Shown in pieces: positions 1-9,413 of a stretch of 64,000 nucleotides of DNA (the first letter of the stretch is position 1; every line of letters begins with the position of its first letter). Made by a program: the position numbers and the translations under genes. Below the pieces are notes generated by a model, which made no database searches, had not been told where the DNA came from, and saw only the letters and a program-made list of their open reading frames with translations. Origin of the DNA: Emticicia oligotrophica DSM 17448 (GTDB taxonomy: Bacteria > Bacteroidota > Bacteroidia > Cytophagales > Spirosomataceae); contig NC_018748.1 of assembly GCF_000263195.1 (NCBI RefSeq), positions 4,216,001 to 4,280,000 on the forward strand, given 5' to 3'.

Positions 1-2370
1 AATTGTGCGAATTTCCTAAATGTTTGGATGAGGCAAAAAAATATTGATTTTGGTTCAATTTGGATAAAAAATGAACACTTGAATAAGCCTAATCCAGACA
101 ATCATACTTTAATCTATGCAAATCCAGAGTTTAGTACTAACCTCAGGGAAATTACACTTAACCACTATTTAATGAGTCTACTTGATGGAACTGGTGGTGT
201 CTTGGTAAAATCAGGCACACCACTTTTCCACGAAATAAATACTGAGCAAAATATTCATGAAGGTATTTATTGGATAATCCCACTGCCTCAATTAGGGTTC
301 ATCAAATTTTATTTTAGTCAAAATAACGCCTCTAAGAATGCTTTCACCGAAGGTGACTCAAAAAAAGCCGCCAAAGTAATTAAAAAGTTTGCAATTTCTC
401 TCCAATCTAGTCTATTACACAACCGTGTTATTGAAGAAACCAAGCAAAAGATTCGTTATCAAGAAGAATTAAAGAAATTGGCTGTTGTTGCCGAAAAAAC
501 CGATAATGCAATCGTGATTACCGATGCACAAGGAAAGATAGAATGGGTAAATCAAGGTTTTTCAAGAATTACTGGTTATTTCCTTAACGAAGTCAAGGGA
601 AAAACACCAGGAGAAGTACTACAGGGACAGGAAACAAACATCGAAACCCGTAAATATATTTCAGAACAAATCAAATTAAGAAATAGCTTCAGAACTGAAA
701 TTTTAAATTACTCTAAAACTGGTGAGAAATATTGGGTTGAGCTTTCAATTCAGCCAATATATGACAATGAGGGTATTCTGACTAATTTTATTGCAATAGA
801 ATCTGATATTACGGATAGAAAAAATTATGAGGCTCGCTTACAAGAAGCCAAAGAAAAAGCTGAAGAAGCAAGTAGAGTCAAGCAAGAGTTTCTCGCAGTG
901 GTGAGTCATGAAATTCGTACGCCATTAAATGCGATTTTAGGAATGATGAACTTGATTCAGAAAACGCATCTTACACAACTACAAACCGACTACATAAGTA
1001 CGGTTCAAATTTCTGCCGAAAATCTTCAAGGAATTATCAATTCAATCCTAGACTTTTCTAAGATCGAAACTGGTAAAATGACTTTACAAAAAATTCCATT
1101 CAACTTAAAAAAGACCTTACAGAATATTATTAGTAGTAATGAATTTAAAGCGGAACAGAAAGGAATTGGTTTGTTTTTGAAGTTTGACGAAAAATTAAAT
1201 ACTACAGTTACAGGAGATTCAATCCGTTTAAGTCAAGTATTATTGAATTTGGTGAGTAATGCTATTAAGTTTACTGAAATTGGTAGGATTACAATCGAAG
1301 CCCGTTTGGTCACTAAAATGAATAATGCTTTAGTGGTTGAATTTGTTATTTCTGATACAGGCAAAGGAATTGCACCTGAAAATTTAAAATTAATTTTTGA
1401 AAGTTTTACTCAAGAAGATTCAAGTATTAGTCGTAAATATGGTGGTACAGGCCTTGGTTTAAGTATTTCTAAACAATTAATTGAAATAATGGGCGGAGAT
1501 CTTCGAGTTAAAAGTGAGCTTGGAAAAGGTTCTACTTTTACCTTCGTAATAGGATTTCCTATTAGCCAAGAGCCATTGGATGAGATTAAACAAAGCCATT
1601 TATCTAGTAATTCGCTTATCGGTAAAAAGATTCTTTTAGTAGAAGATAATGCAATGAACCAATTTTTTGCTCAAAAGCTTTTAGAAGGTTGGGGAATGAA
1701 AGTCGAAATTGCACATAATGGACGTGAAGGAGTAGAAAAGTTCCGTTCAAAGTACTACGATTGTATTCTGATGGATATTCAGATGCCAGAGATGGATGGT
1801 TTTCAGGCTACGAAATTGATTAGAGCTGAAAGTCCTAAAATTCCAATTATTGCATTAACGGCATTAATGATTGAAGAGGAAATCGACCATTTTACAAGGG
1901 TAGGCATGAACGATTATATCGGTAAACCCTTTGTAGCTGATGAATTGCTAGCAAAATTAGTGAAGCATATAAGTAATACTACTATCAATTACACATTAAC
2001 TAGTACGCCAAAAGTAATAGCCGATGTTTCAGAAATGCTTTATAGTAATAGTAATTTAGAGCAGCTAATGAAAGGTGATTCAGCACAGATAAAGCAAATG
2101 GAATTATTATTCATGAAGCAATCTGAAGAGGCAATTGAACAATTTATTGATTTTACTGCCAAATGTAATTGGAAACAAATTGGCCTTTTAGCACATAAAA
2201 TAAAAGCTTCAATTGATATGCTTCAAATTACCTCATTGAAACAGCCGATTAGACAGCTTGAGATTTTGGGTAAAAGTGACAAAGAGCTTCCTGAAACAAA
2301 AAAACTGATTTCACTTGTAACAGAAACCCTCCAAAAGGTTTGTGAAGAAATTAAATCAAGTCATCAATGA
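1..2370 (+). CDS. PAS hybrid sensor histidine kinase with receiver and HPt domains (5' partial)
   Basis: Membrane-free hybrid kinase for a multistep phosphorelay. The frame is open to the left edge: nine sense codons precede the ATG at 28, and the residues across that ATG read like the inside of an N-terminal sensory (GAF-like) module, so the gene is probably truncated here. Numbering from the ATG: sensory region 1-130, PAS about 150-268, coiled linker, HisKA with phospho-acceptor His294 in an SHEIRTPLNA H-box, HATPase_c with N, G1 (DTGKGIA) and G2 (GGTGLGLS) boxes at about 395-515, receiver with LLVED and phospho-Asp583 (LMDIQMPEMDG), and a C-terminal HPt with His723 (LAHKIK). The stop overlaps the next gene's ATG by 4 bp (ATGA), suggesting translational coupling to a glycosyltransferase. 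The signal sensed cannot be read from the sequence. It closely resembles the kinase at 17325. Confidence 0.93.
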   Translation, partial: NCANFLNVWMRQKNIDFGSIWIKNEHLNKPNPDNHTLIYANPEFSTNLREITLNHYLMSLLDGTGGVLVKSGTPLFHEINTEQNIHEGIYWIIPLPQLGFIKFYFSQNNASKNAFTEGDSKKAAKVIKKFAISLQSSLLHNRVIEETKQKIRYQEELKKLAVVAEKTDNAIVITDAQGKIEWVNQGFSRITGYFLNEVKGKTPGEVLQGQETNIETRKYISEQIKLRNSFRTEILNYSKTGEKYWVELSIQPIYDNEGILTNFIAIESDITDRKNYEARLQEAKEKAEEASRVKQEFLAVVSHEIRTPLNAILGMMNLIQKTHLTQLQTDYISTVQISAENLQGIINSILDFSKIETGKMTLQKIPFNLKKTLQNIISSNEFKAEQKGIGLFLKFDEKLNTTVTGDSIRLSQVLLNLVSNAIKFTEIGRITIEARLVTKMNNALVVEFVISDTGKGIAPENLKLIFESFTQEDSSISRKYGGTGLGLSISKQLIEIMGGDLRVKSELGKGSTFTFVIGFPISQEPLDEIKQSHLSSNSLIGKKILLVEDNAMNQFFAQKLLEGWGMKVEIAHNGREGVEKFRSKYYDCILMDIQMPEMDGFQATKLIRAESPKIPIIALTALMIEEEIDHFTRVGMNDYIGKPFVADELLAKLVKHISNTTINYTLTSTPKVIADVSEMLYSNSNLEQLMKGDSAQIKQMELLFMKQSEEAIEQFIDFTAKCNWKQIGLLAHKIKASIDMLQITSLKQPIRQLEILGKSDKELPETKKLISLVTETLQKVCEEIKSSHQ

Positions 2371-3251
2371 ATACTCCATTAGTTTCTATTATAACTGTAA
2401 ATTTCAAGCAACCCGATGTTACTTGTGAATTATTGAACTCATTAAAAAAGATTTCATATAAAAATATTGAAATTTGGGTTGTAGATAATTTTTCTGATGG
2501 AGCTTTGAAGGCTAGGTTAAATGCTGACTATCCTGAGGTGAAAGTAATCGAAAGTAAGAAAAACTTAGGTTTTGCAGGTGGAAACAACTTGGCTATTACA
2601 CAAGCTAATGGTAAATATTTAATGTTGTTAAATAATGATACCGAAGTAAAGGAAGATTTCTTAGAACCTTTAGTTGAAGTAATGGAAAATAATAGCAAAG
2701 TTGGTATTTGTTCTTCAAAACTTCATTATTTCTATCATCCAGAAATCATTCAGTATGCGGGTTCTTCCGATTTACACCCCTATAAAATTCAAAGCTTTGC
2801 TATCGGTTATGGTGTAAAAGATATGGGTCAATACGATGAGATTGCTCCAACTAATTTAGCTCATGGTGCTGCAATGATGGTAAGAGCTGAGGCTGTAAAA
2901 GAAGCAGGATTAATGCCAGAAGAATTTTTCCTCTATTATGAGGAGATAGATTGGTGTATGAAAATCAGAGAAAAAGGTTATTTGATTTATTTTGTTCCAA
3001 AATCGCTGGTTTTACATAAAGAATCAATTAGTGTAGGTAAACAAAGTGCTTTGCAGGTTTATTATAAGACACGCAACAGAATTTTATTAGCACGAAAGTG
3101 GAGAAAAGGTTTAATCAAATGGTTTTCATTAGGTTATTTATCAATGGTGGCCATAAGAGATATTTTTAAGTTTTTATTACAAAGGAAATTCCTTCTATTA
3201 AAAATGTATGCTGATGCATTAATTTGGAATTTAAAAGGAAATTATAAATAG
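2367..3251 (+). CDS. Family 2 glycosyltransferase
   Basis: GT-A-fold glycosyltransferase of the rhamnosyltransferase-like GT2 group, 294 residues, acting on the cytoplasmic face of the membrane. Visible signatures: the N-terminal VSIITVNFKQ strand, VVDNFSDG, the NLGFAGGNN loop, a DxD-like LLNNDTEV at about residue 87, and the C-terminal EIDWCMKIREKGY acceptor-side motif. C-terminal basic/hydrophobic stretches could give peripheral membrane contact. It overlaps the upstream kinase gene by 4 bp, so the two are probably co-transcribed. The donor sugar and acceptor cannot be assigned; the family is typical of O-antigen or exopolysaccharide synthesis. Confidence 0.9.
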   Translation: MNTPLVSIITVNFKQPDVTCELLNSLKKISYKNIEIWVVDNFSDGALKARLNADYPEVKVIESKKNLGFAGGNNLAITQANGKYLMLLNNDTEVKEDFLEPLVEVMENNSKVGICSSKLHYFYHPEIIQYAGSSDLHPYKIQSFAIGYGVKDMGQYDEIAPTNLAHGAAMMVRAEAVKEAGLMPEEFFLYYEEIDWCMKIREKGYLIYFVPKSLVLHKESISVGKQSALQVYYKTRNRILLARKWRKGLIKWFSLGYLSMVAIRDIFKFLLQRKFLLLKMYADALIWNLKGNYK

Positions 3252-3300
3252 AAATTTTGGTTACAGAAAATATTAAGTTAAAGTGCGTTGATTATTTATT

Positions 3301-3327
3301 AAAAGCAGCCTCAGTGCTGCTTTTGTT
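3301..3327 (+). terminator. Candidate terminator after the GT2 gene
   Basis: An 8-bp stem (AAAGCAGC / GCTGCTTT) with a 6-nt loop (CTCAGT), followed by a T-rich stretch. It lies 50 bp after the glycosyltransferase stop. The same bases also fall inside a 46-codon open frame (3257-3397), so the reading is not exclusive. Confidence 0.5.
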
Positions 3328-3494
3328 ATTTATTCTACTTTCGATTTATTTATTGCCTTTTCCAAATTATTTTATTGATTCCAAAATATGGAAATAACTG
3401 GTAAGTGTTGATTGGTTAAGTGTTTGATTATAAATTGTTTATGTTTTTTGGCATAGGTATTGAATATATACTATTCAGTAAACAAACACTATAA

Positions 3495-5549
3495 ATGAAA
3501 AACATAATCATCTCAATCTTTACCATTTATTTATTGAGTTCTTGTCTTCCAAAAGCTGATGAAATCACTTTGAATCCACAGAGCTCAGATTACGCTATTG
3601 AAAAATTAAATGTTCCAGCAACATTTGATTTCAAAAACTCAAAAGAGGTAAAAATTAGCGTATCCATTTTAAACGGCGTTGATAAACCATTAAAATCAAT
3701 ACCATTTACGATTGTAACTGAACCAAACGGAGAAGTAATATTCACAGGTATGACCGACCAAAATGGCTTAGTTGAAGTTTCAAAAGATTTAGGAAACCAT
3801 ATCAAACAACTGTCATTCAAAACTGATATGATTGGTATTCCAAATAGCTTGACTGTAAATATTGAATCGCAAAAAGCAACATTCAAAATTGGTGGTAGTA
3901 AGCCAGTAACGAGTATGTTTGTTGAAAACGAGACGAATTTCAGCAACGCACGTGAAGCTTTTTCAACTTCTTCTGATGGTTTTGAATATGAAGTTATGGG
4001 TAAATGGAATTCATCAGGTGTTCCAGAATATTTAGAGCCAGTTAATGAAACAATTACAACTGAGTTCTTGCAAGATATTAACTCAAGTTTACCTGAAAGT
4101 AAGCCTTTAACAGGAACTCACCCAGAATACTTGAAAAATGATAGACCAACTACGCTTGTTTTAAACGAAAAAGCAGAGGTATGGATTACATTCGTACACG
4201 AAGGTGCTGGTTGGCAGAACTCATTAGGATTTTACAAGTTTGATCCAAAGGCACCACCTAAAACAGTTAAGGATGTTGATAATGCCAAATTAGTTTTCCC
4301 TAATGTTTCTTTCCCTGGAAGTGGTGGTGGATTAGTTTCTGGAAGTAAGGTAAAAATAGGTACTTTTGACAAAGGTGAAGCAATTGGATTTTTCTTATTA
4401 GCAAATGCTTTTCAAGGCAAAGATGCGAAGGTAGGTAGTGGATATTACACACACTTTAGCCACTCGGAATTAAACGTTGAGAAAAACTCTGATTTAAGAA
4501 GACACTTTGTAGTTCTTGATGATACAAAATCAAACAGAATGTTGGTGGCAGTTGAAGATGTGAGCAGAGAAAGTACGCCAATTGGATGTGATAATGACTT
4601 TAATGATGCTATATTCTATGTAACTTCTAATCCAGTTAAAGCGATTGAAAACCCTTCGATTCCTCCAATGGATACAAAAGAAACAGATACCGATGGTGAC
4701 GGTGTAAATGATACAAGAGACGAGTTCCCTAAAGATAAAGATAGAGCATTCTCTTCTTATACACCTTCAAAGTCAACTTTCGGAACTTTAGCTTATGAAG
4801 ATTTATGGCCATCAAAAGGTGATTATGATTTCAATGACTTGGTTCTAAACTATCAATTCCAAGAAATCACTAATGCGAAAAATGAAGTAGTAGATATCAA
4901 GTTAAAAACTGTAATTAAAGCTGTAGGTGCTTCTTTTAGAAATGGATGGGGCTTCGAATTACCAATCGACCCTTCTAAAGTTAAAAAAGTAAGTGGACAA
5001 TCACTTCTAAATGGATTGATTTCTACCTCAGCAAATGGAACAGAAGTTGGTTCGAATAATGCAGTAATTATGGTATTTGATGATGCATTTGATAAAATTA
5101 AAAGGGTAGGGGCAGATTTCATCAATACAGTAGCTAAACAACCCTATTCACAAGGTGATACGATGAATGTAACTGTCGAACTTACCTCGCCTGTGGCTTC
5201 ATCAACTTTAGGTGCAGCTCCTTACAATCCTTTTATTGTTGTGAATAAAGATCGTGGAAAAGAAGTACACCTTCCTAATTACAAGCCAACTGAAAAGGCT
5301 AATACTAAATTGTTTGGAACATTAGATGACCGTACTAACCCTAGTAAAGCTATTTATTACAAAAACTTCAAAAATTTACCTTGGGCAATTCATATTCCAG
5401 TAAGTTTTGATTATCCTTACGAAAAAACAGAAATCTTAAAAGGATATAATTACTTTGGAAAATGGGCCGAAAGTAACGGAGTTGATTTTCCAGATTGGTA
5501 CTTAGATAAAACTGGATACAGAGTACCAGAAAACATCTATAAAAAATAA
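3495..5549 (+). CDS. LruC domain-containing lipoprotein with DUF4114
   Basis: Secreted surface lipoprotein of 684 residues. The N-terminus is a short signal peptide ending in LLSSC (lipidated Cys17). After an N-terminal carboxypeptidase-regulatory-like beta region (about 45-130), a DUF4114-type segment spans about 285-378 and ends in CDNDFNDAIFYV. A calcium-binding DTDGDGVND linker follows at about 397, then an LruC/DUF4842 region (about 425-655) opening with the typical SKGDYDFNDLVLNY. The family is common in Bacteroidota and leptospires and is named after a leptospiral antigen; its function is not established. The gene stands alone between hairpins at 3301 and 5635. The ATG start sits directly before the signal peptide. 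Confidence 0.88.
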   Translation: MKNIIISIFTIYLLSSCLPKADEITLNPQSSDYAIEKLNVPATFDFKNSKEVKISVSILNGVDKPLKSIPFTIVTEPNGEVIFTGMTDQNGLVEVSKDLGNHIKQLSFKTDMIGIPNSLTVNIESQKATFKIGGSKPVTSMFVENETNFSNAREAFSTSSDGFEYEVMGKWNSSGVPEYLEPVNETITTEFLQDINSSLPESKPLTGTHPEYLKNDRPTTLVLNEKAEVWITFVHEGAGWQNSLGFYKFDPKAPPKTVKDVDNAKLVFPNVSFPGSGGGLVSGSKVKIGTFDKGEAIGFFLLANAFQGKDAKVGSGYYTHFSHSELNVEKNSDLRRHFVVLDDTKSNRMLVAVEDVSRESTPIGCDNDFNDAIFYVTSNPVKAIENPSIPPMDTKETDTDGDGVNDTRDEFPKDKDRAFSSYTPSKSTFGTLAYEDLWPSKGDYDFNDLVLNYQFQEITNAKNEVVDIKLKTVIKAVGASFRNGWGFELPIDPSKVKKVSGQSLLNGLISTSANGTEVGSNNAVIMVFDDAFDKIKRVGADFINTVAKQPYSQGDTMNVTVELTSPVASSTLGAAPYNPFIVVNKDRGKEVHLPNYKPTEKANTKLFGTLDDRTNPSKAIYYKNFKNLPWAIHIPVSFDYPYEKTEILKGYNYFGKWAESNGVDFPDWYLDKTGYRVPENIYKK

Positions 5550-5634
5550 TTCGTCCTCGTATTACCCAAAAAGTAAATTTAAGATACTCAAAAAGTAAAA
5601 AATAATATTAAATAACAGTAGTAGATAATTTAAA

Positions 5635-5700
5635 GAATCCTTCTGAAAGTTGAAAAGTAATTAAGATTACTTTCTGACTGATAGAAGGTTTCTTTTTTTA
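5635..5700 (+). terminator. Probable terminator after the LruC lipoprotein gene
   Basis: A long imperfect hairpin: outer arms CCTTCT / AGAAGG, inner arms AAAGTAAT / ATTACTTT, closed by a short loop and followed by TTTCTTTTTTTA. It lies about 85 bp after the stop at 5549. The rest of the 412-bp gap to alaS holds two direct copies of CAAAAAGTAAA (near 5570 and 5590), a promoter-like site at 5856, and nothing else I recognise. Confidence 0.6.
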
Positions 5701-5855
5701 TTTTAAATTGTACTTTTCTCAAATCTATAAAATGCTCTTTACTTAAGCAGCGTACCAAAACTATTTAGTAAAGGTTTTTAATACTGTTAATTTGAGGATT
5801 GATTTAGAATTTGAGTTTTTGAGTAGAAAATATTAATATAATCCATTTTTTAAGC

Positions 5856-5863
5856 TAATTTTG
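5856..5863 (+). promoter_or_regulatory. Candidate -7 promoter element for alaS
   Basis: TAATTTTG matches the Bacteroidota TAnnTTTG -7 element, about 100 bp before the alaS ATG. No convincing TTTG/TTG -33 box is found at 17-23 bp upstream, so this is weak support. Confidence 0.35.
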
Positions 5864-5961
5864 CAAAAAAATAGAATGATTGATCCCTTTCCTAAGGGTT
5901 TATAATAATTCAACAGATAATCATTGAAAGTAACTAATTTACAAGTAACCAATAACCAAAG

Positions 5962-8613
5962 ATGACTTCTCACGAAATACGTAAGGCTTTTTTAGATTTC
6001 TTCAAAAGTAAAGAGCATTTAATAGTTCCGTCTGCACCTTTAGTTGCAAAGAATGACCCAACATTAATGTTCAATAACTCAGGAATGGCCCAATTTAAGG
6101 ACTTTTTCTTGGGAAATGGTACGCCTCCTTCAAAACGTATTGCCGATACTCAAAAGTGTCTTCGTGTAAGTGGTAAACACAATGATTTAGAAGATGTAGG
6201 TTTTGATACTTACCATCATACAATGTTTGAAATGCTTGGAAATTGGTCATTTGGAGATTATTTCAAGAAAGAAGCATTAGAATGGTCGTGGGAACTTTTG
6301 ACAGAAGTATATAAATTACCCAAGGAAAGAATCTATGTTTCAGTATTCGAAGGAAGTAAAGATGATGGTGTGCCATTTGACCAAGAGGCGTTTGATATTT
6401 GGAAAGAATTGATTGGCGATGAAAACCGTATTATTTTAGGAAACAAGAAAGATAATTTTTGGGAAATGGGCGATACTGGTCCATGTGGACCATGTTCAGA
6501 AATCCATATAGATTTGCGTGACCAAGCCGAAATTGATATGATTAGTGGGAAAGAGTTGGTAAATAAAGACCACCCACAAGTAATTGAGATTTGGAATAAC
6601 GTATTCATGCAATTTGAGCGTAAAGCCGATAAATCATTAGTTTTATTGCCAGCTAAACACGTAGATACAGGAATGGGCTTTGAACGTTTATGTATGGCGA
6701 TTCAAGGTAAAAAATCAAATTATGATACTGATGTTTTCCAAAATACAATTCAAGTAATTGAGCAAATGTCGGGTAAAAAGTATGGCGAAAATGGTACGCT
6801 TTCAACCAACAATTACGTAGATGTAGCCATGCGTGTAATTGCTGACCACATTCGTGCAGTGGCCTTTACTATTGCCGATGGACAATTACCATCAAATGCT
6901 AAAGCTGGTTATGTAATTCGTCGTATTTTACGTCGTGCCGTGCGTTATGGTTATTCTTATTTAGGTTTCGACGAGCCATTCATGACAAAACTTGTTCCAG
7001 TATTGGCTGACCAATTTGCCGAAGTATTCCCTGAATTAAAAGCACAGCAAGATTTCGTTGGACGTGTCATTGAAGAAGAAGAAAAGTCTTTCTTACGTAC
7101 GCTTGAAACTGGCTTGAAAAAGTTAGATGATATTATTGAACAAGCAACTGCTGAGAAAAAAGATGTTATTTCTGGTGAAGTTGTATTCGAGCTTTCTGAT
7201 ACTTTTGGTTTTCCTTCAGACCTTACTGCATTGATTGCCCGTGAAAAAGGCTTCAAAATTGATGAAGAAGGCTTCCAAAAAGCCTTACAAGAGCAAAAAG
7301 ACCGTTCGAGAAAAGATTCTGCCAAAGAAGCAACAGATTGGGTTGAGTTGAATGAAGGCTCTGACTTTGAATTTGTAGGTTATGACGAAGTTTCGGCAGA
7401 AGCTCAAATTATTAAGTATAGAAAGGTAAAAACAAAGGCAGGAGAAGAATACCATATTGTTCTTGATAGAACTCCTTTTTATGCAGAAATGGGTGGGCAA
7501 GTTGGAGATACTGGTCATATTATTATTGGAAATCATTCAGTTAAAATCAAGGATACGAAAAAGGAAAATGACCTTTTCATTCATATATCAACTGATAATA
7601 ATCTTGATGTAATCTTACAAAATGCAGGTACGGTAGTTGCCCACATTGATGAGGCACGTCGAGATAAAATTCGAGTTAACCATACAGTTACCCACTTGAT
7701 GTTAGCAGCCATGCGTCAGGTTTTAGGTACACATATTGTACAGAAAGGTTCATATCAGGATGATAATATTACTCGTTTCGACTTCTCACATTTTGCAAAG
7801 GTTACTGATGAAGAATTAGGGAAAATTGAGGATATTGTGAACGCAAAAATCCAAGAAAATATTCCATTAGAAACTAAAGTTAATATGCCAATTGCCGATG
7901 CCATTGCATTAGGAGCAACGGCTACTTTTGGAGAAAAATATGGTGATTTTGTACGAGTAGTTATCTTTGATCCTAAATTTTCTGTAGAGCTTTGTGGGGG
8001 TACTCACGTTTCGTCAACTGGAAAAATTGGTATCTTTAAATTTATTTCTGAAGGCTCTGTTTCTGCAGGTGTACGCCGTGTTGAGGCACTTACGGGTGGT
8101 ACAGCAATTGCTTCAATCAACGAGCAGTTGGCGGTAAGTTCACAATTAAAAGAGATGCTTCGTAATACTGATTTAGTGAAGGCAGTTGAAAATCTATTAG
8201 CTGAAAAAGCTACTTTGCAAAAGAAACTAGAGGCATTAGAGAATGAAAAATTACAAGAACTAAAGAATGAGCTTGCTCAAAATGCTGAAAATATTAATGG
8301 TGTCAATGTAATTGCTGCTAAAGTTACTGTACCTTCAGCTGATGCACTTAAACAACTTTGTTATGAATTAAAAACAAAAGTTGCTCGTTTGTATGCTGTA
8401 ATTGGTACAGAATTCAACGGGAAACCTCAAATTGCTGTAATCATTGATGAGGAAGTAATGAAAGAAAAAGGTCTTCATGCTGGAAATATTGTCAAAGAAC
8501 TTGCCAAAGAAATGAAAGGTGGAGGCGGAGGACAGCCATTCTTTGCAACCGCAGGAGGAAGCGATGCAAGTGGTCTTGAAAAGGCGATAGAAAAAGGTAA
8601 AAACTTAATTTAA
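5962..8613 (+). CDS. alaS: Alanine--tRNA ligase
   Basis: Cytoplasmic class II synthetase that charges tRNA-Ala and edits Ser/Gly-mischarged tRNA. At 883 residues it has the full bacterial length. The start MTSHEIRKAFLDFF and the following RFKDFF-type motif 1 region (NNSGMAQFKDFFLG) are typical. The editing domain carries HTVTH at about 573 and the zinc-binding CGGTH at about 676, and the C-terminal C-Ala region ends in the glycine-rich GGGGGQPFFATAGG segment conserved in AlaRS. No defect is visible. It stands in its own unit, with a strong terminator 7 bp after the stop. Confidence 0.98.
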   Translation: MTSHEIRKAFLDFFKSKEHLIVPSAPLVAKNDPTLMFNNSGMAQFKDFFLGNGTPPSKRIADTQKCLRVSGKHNDLEDVGFDTYHHTMFEMLGNWSFGDYFKKEALEWSWELLTEVYKLPKERIYVSVFEGSKDDGVPFDQEAFDIWKELIGDENRIILGNKKDNFWEMGDTGPCGPCSEIHIDLRDQAEIDMISGKELVNKDHPQVIEIWNNVFMQFERKADKSLVLLPAKHVDTGMGFERLCMAIQGKKSNYDTDVFQNTIQVIEQMSGKKYGENGTLSTNNYVDVAMRVIADHIRAVAFTIADGQLPSNAKAGYVIRRILRRAVRYGYSYLGFDEPFMTKLVPVLADQFAEVFPELKAQQDFVGRVIEEEEKSFLRTLETGLKKLDDIIEQATAEKKDVISGEVVFELSDTFGFPSDLTALIAREKGFKIDEEGFQKALQEQKDRSRKDSAKEATDWVELNEGSDFEFVGYDEVSAEAQIIKYRKVKTKAGEEYHIVLDRTPFYAEMGGQVGDTGHIIIGNHSVKIKDTKKENDLFIHISTDNNLDVILQNAGTVVAHIDEARRDKIRVNHTVTHLMLAAMRQVLGTHIVQKGSYQDDNITRFDFSHFAKVTDEELGKIEDIVNAKIQENIPLETKVNMPIADAIALGATATFGEKYGDFVRVVIFDPKFSVELCGGTHVSSTGKIGIFKFISEGSVSAGVRRVEALTGGTAIASINEQLAVSSQLKEMLRNTDLVKAVENLLAEKATLQKKLEALENEKLQELKNELAQNAENINGVNVIAAKVTVPSADALKQLCYELKTKVARLYAVIGTEFNGKPQIAVIIDEEVMKEKGLHAGNIVKELAKEMKGGGGGQPFFATAGGSDASGLEKAIEKGKNLI

Positions 8614-8619
8614 TATCTG

Positions 8620-8646
8620 AGGCGAACAAATGTTCGCCTTTTTTAT
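8620..8646 (+). terminator. Rho-independent terminator of alaS
   Basis: A perfect 9-bp stem, AGGCGAACA / TGTTCGCCT, with a minimal AA loop (breathing gives 4 nt), followed by TTTTTATTTTA. It begins 7 bp after the alaS stop. Confidence 0.87.
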
Positions 8647-8693
8647 TTTATTTACTTAAAAATTATTTTCAATAAAACCCCTAACTACCTTCA

Positions 8694-9413
8694 ATGAACT
8701 TCGACCAAATTTTAAAAGCACGCCGTTCGGTGAGAGTATATGATGAAAATGCCGGTTTTGATAGCCAAATAGTTACGAAAAGCTTAGAAAGGTCCGTACT
8801 TTCGGCCAATAGCTCAAATATGCAGCTTTGGGAATTTTACCAAATATCGAGCGAAGAAAAAAAGAAAAAAATTGTACGTGCATGTATGCATCAGTCTGCC
8901 GCACGTACAGCATCTGAATTAGTTGTGTTTGTTACCCGTCATGATAAATGGAAAAAACGAGCTGCTTGGAATTTGGCAAATATGGAAAAACAATTTGTGG
9001 GTAAAGAAATTACATCTAAGGACAAAAGAGCGTTAAATTATTACAAAAAACTAATGCCATTGTTTTATACAAACGACTTTTTAGGTATAGCTACTCTTAT
9101 TAGATTTCTTATTGTTTCATACCACACAATTATTGGAAAACCAATTATTCATTTAATTACGCATGCCGACCAAAGGGTTTCGCTGCATAAGACTTGTGCA
9201 TTAGCCGCTCAGACTTTTATGCTCAGCATGAAATCAGAAAATTATGATACTTGTCCAATGGAAGGTTTTGATGAACGAATAATTAAAAGAATTTTGAATT
9301 TACCAGCAAGTGCTGAAGTTTGTATGGTTATAGCATGCGGAATTGGTAAATCAGAAGGCATATACGGACCACGTACTCGAGTACCGAATGATGAAGTTAT
9401 TTTTAAAGTATAG
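8694..9413 (+). CDS. Nitroreductase-family flavoprotein
   Basis: FMN-dependent NAD(P)H oxidoreductase-like protein, 239 residues. The N-terminal ILKARRSVRVYD is the classical nitroreductase FMN-phosphate-binding start, followed by SANSSNMQLWEFY (usual form APSxxNxQPWxF) and a C-terminal EVCMVIACGIGKSEGIYGPR. The mid-region contains an unusually hydrophobic insertion (LGIATLIRFLIVSYHTIIGKPIIHLI) that could form the dimer-interface lid or contact the membrane. The last 11 bp overlap the convergent wzy-like gene. The substrate is unknown. Confidence 0.85.
   Translation: MNFDQILKARRSVRVYDENAGFDSQIVTKSLERSVLSANSSNMQLWEFYQISSEEKKKKIVRACMHQSAARTASELVVFVTRHDKWKKRAAWNLANMEKQFVGKEITSKDKRALNYYKKLMPLFYTNDFLGIATLIRFLIVSYHTIIGKPIIHLITHADQRVSLHKTCALAAQTFMLSMKSENYDTCPMEGFDERIIKRILNLPASAEVCMVIACGIGKSEGIYGPRTRVPNDEVIFKV

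Noticed and set aside
6957-7325. 122-codon open frame antisense to alaS
   Set aside because: AlaRS is fully conserved in the plus frame; no antisense family recognised.
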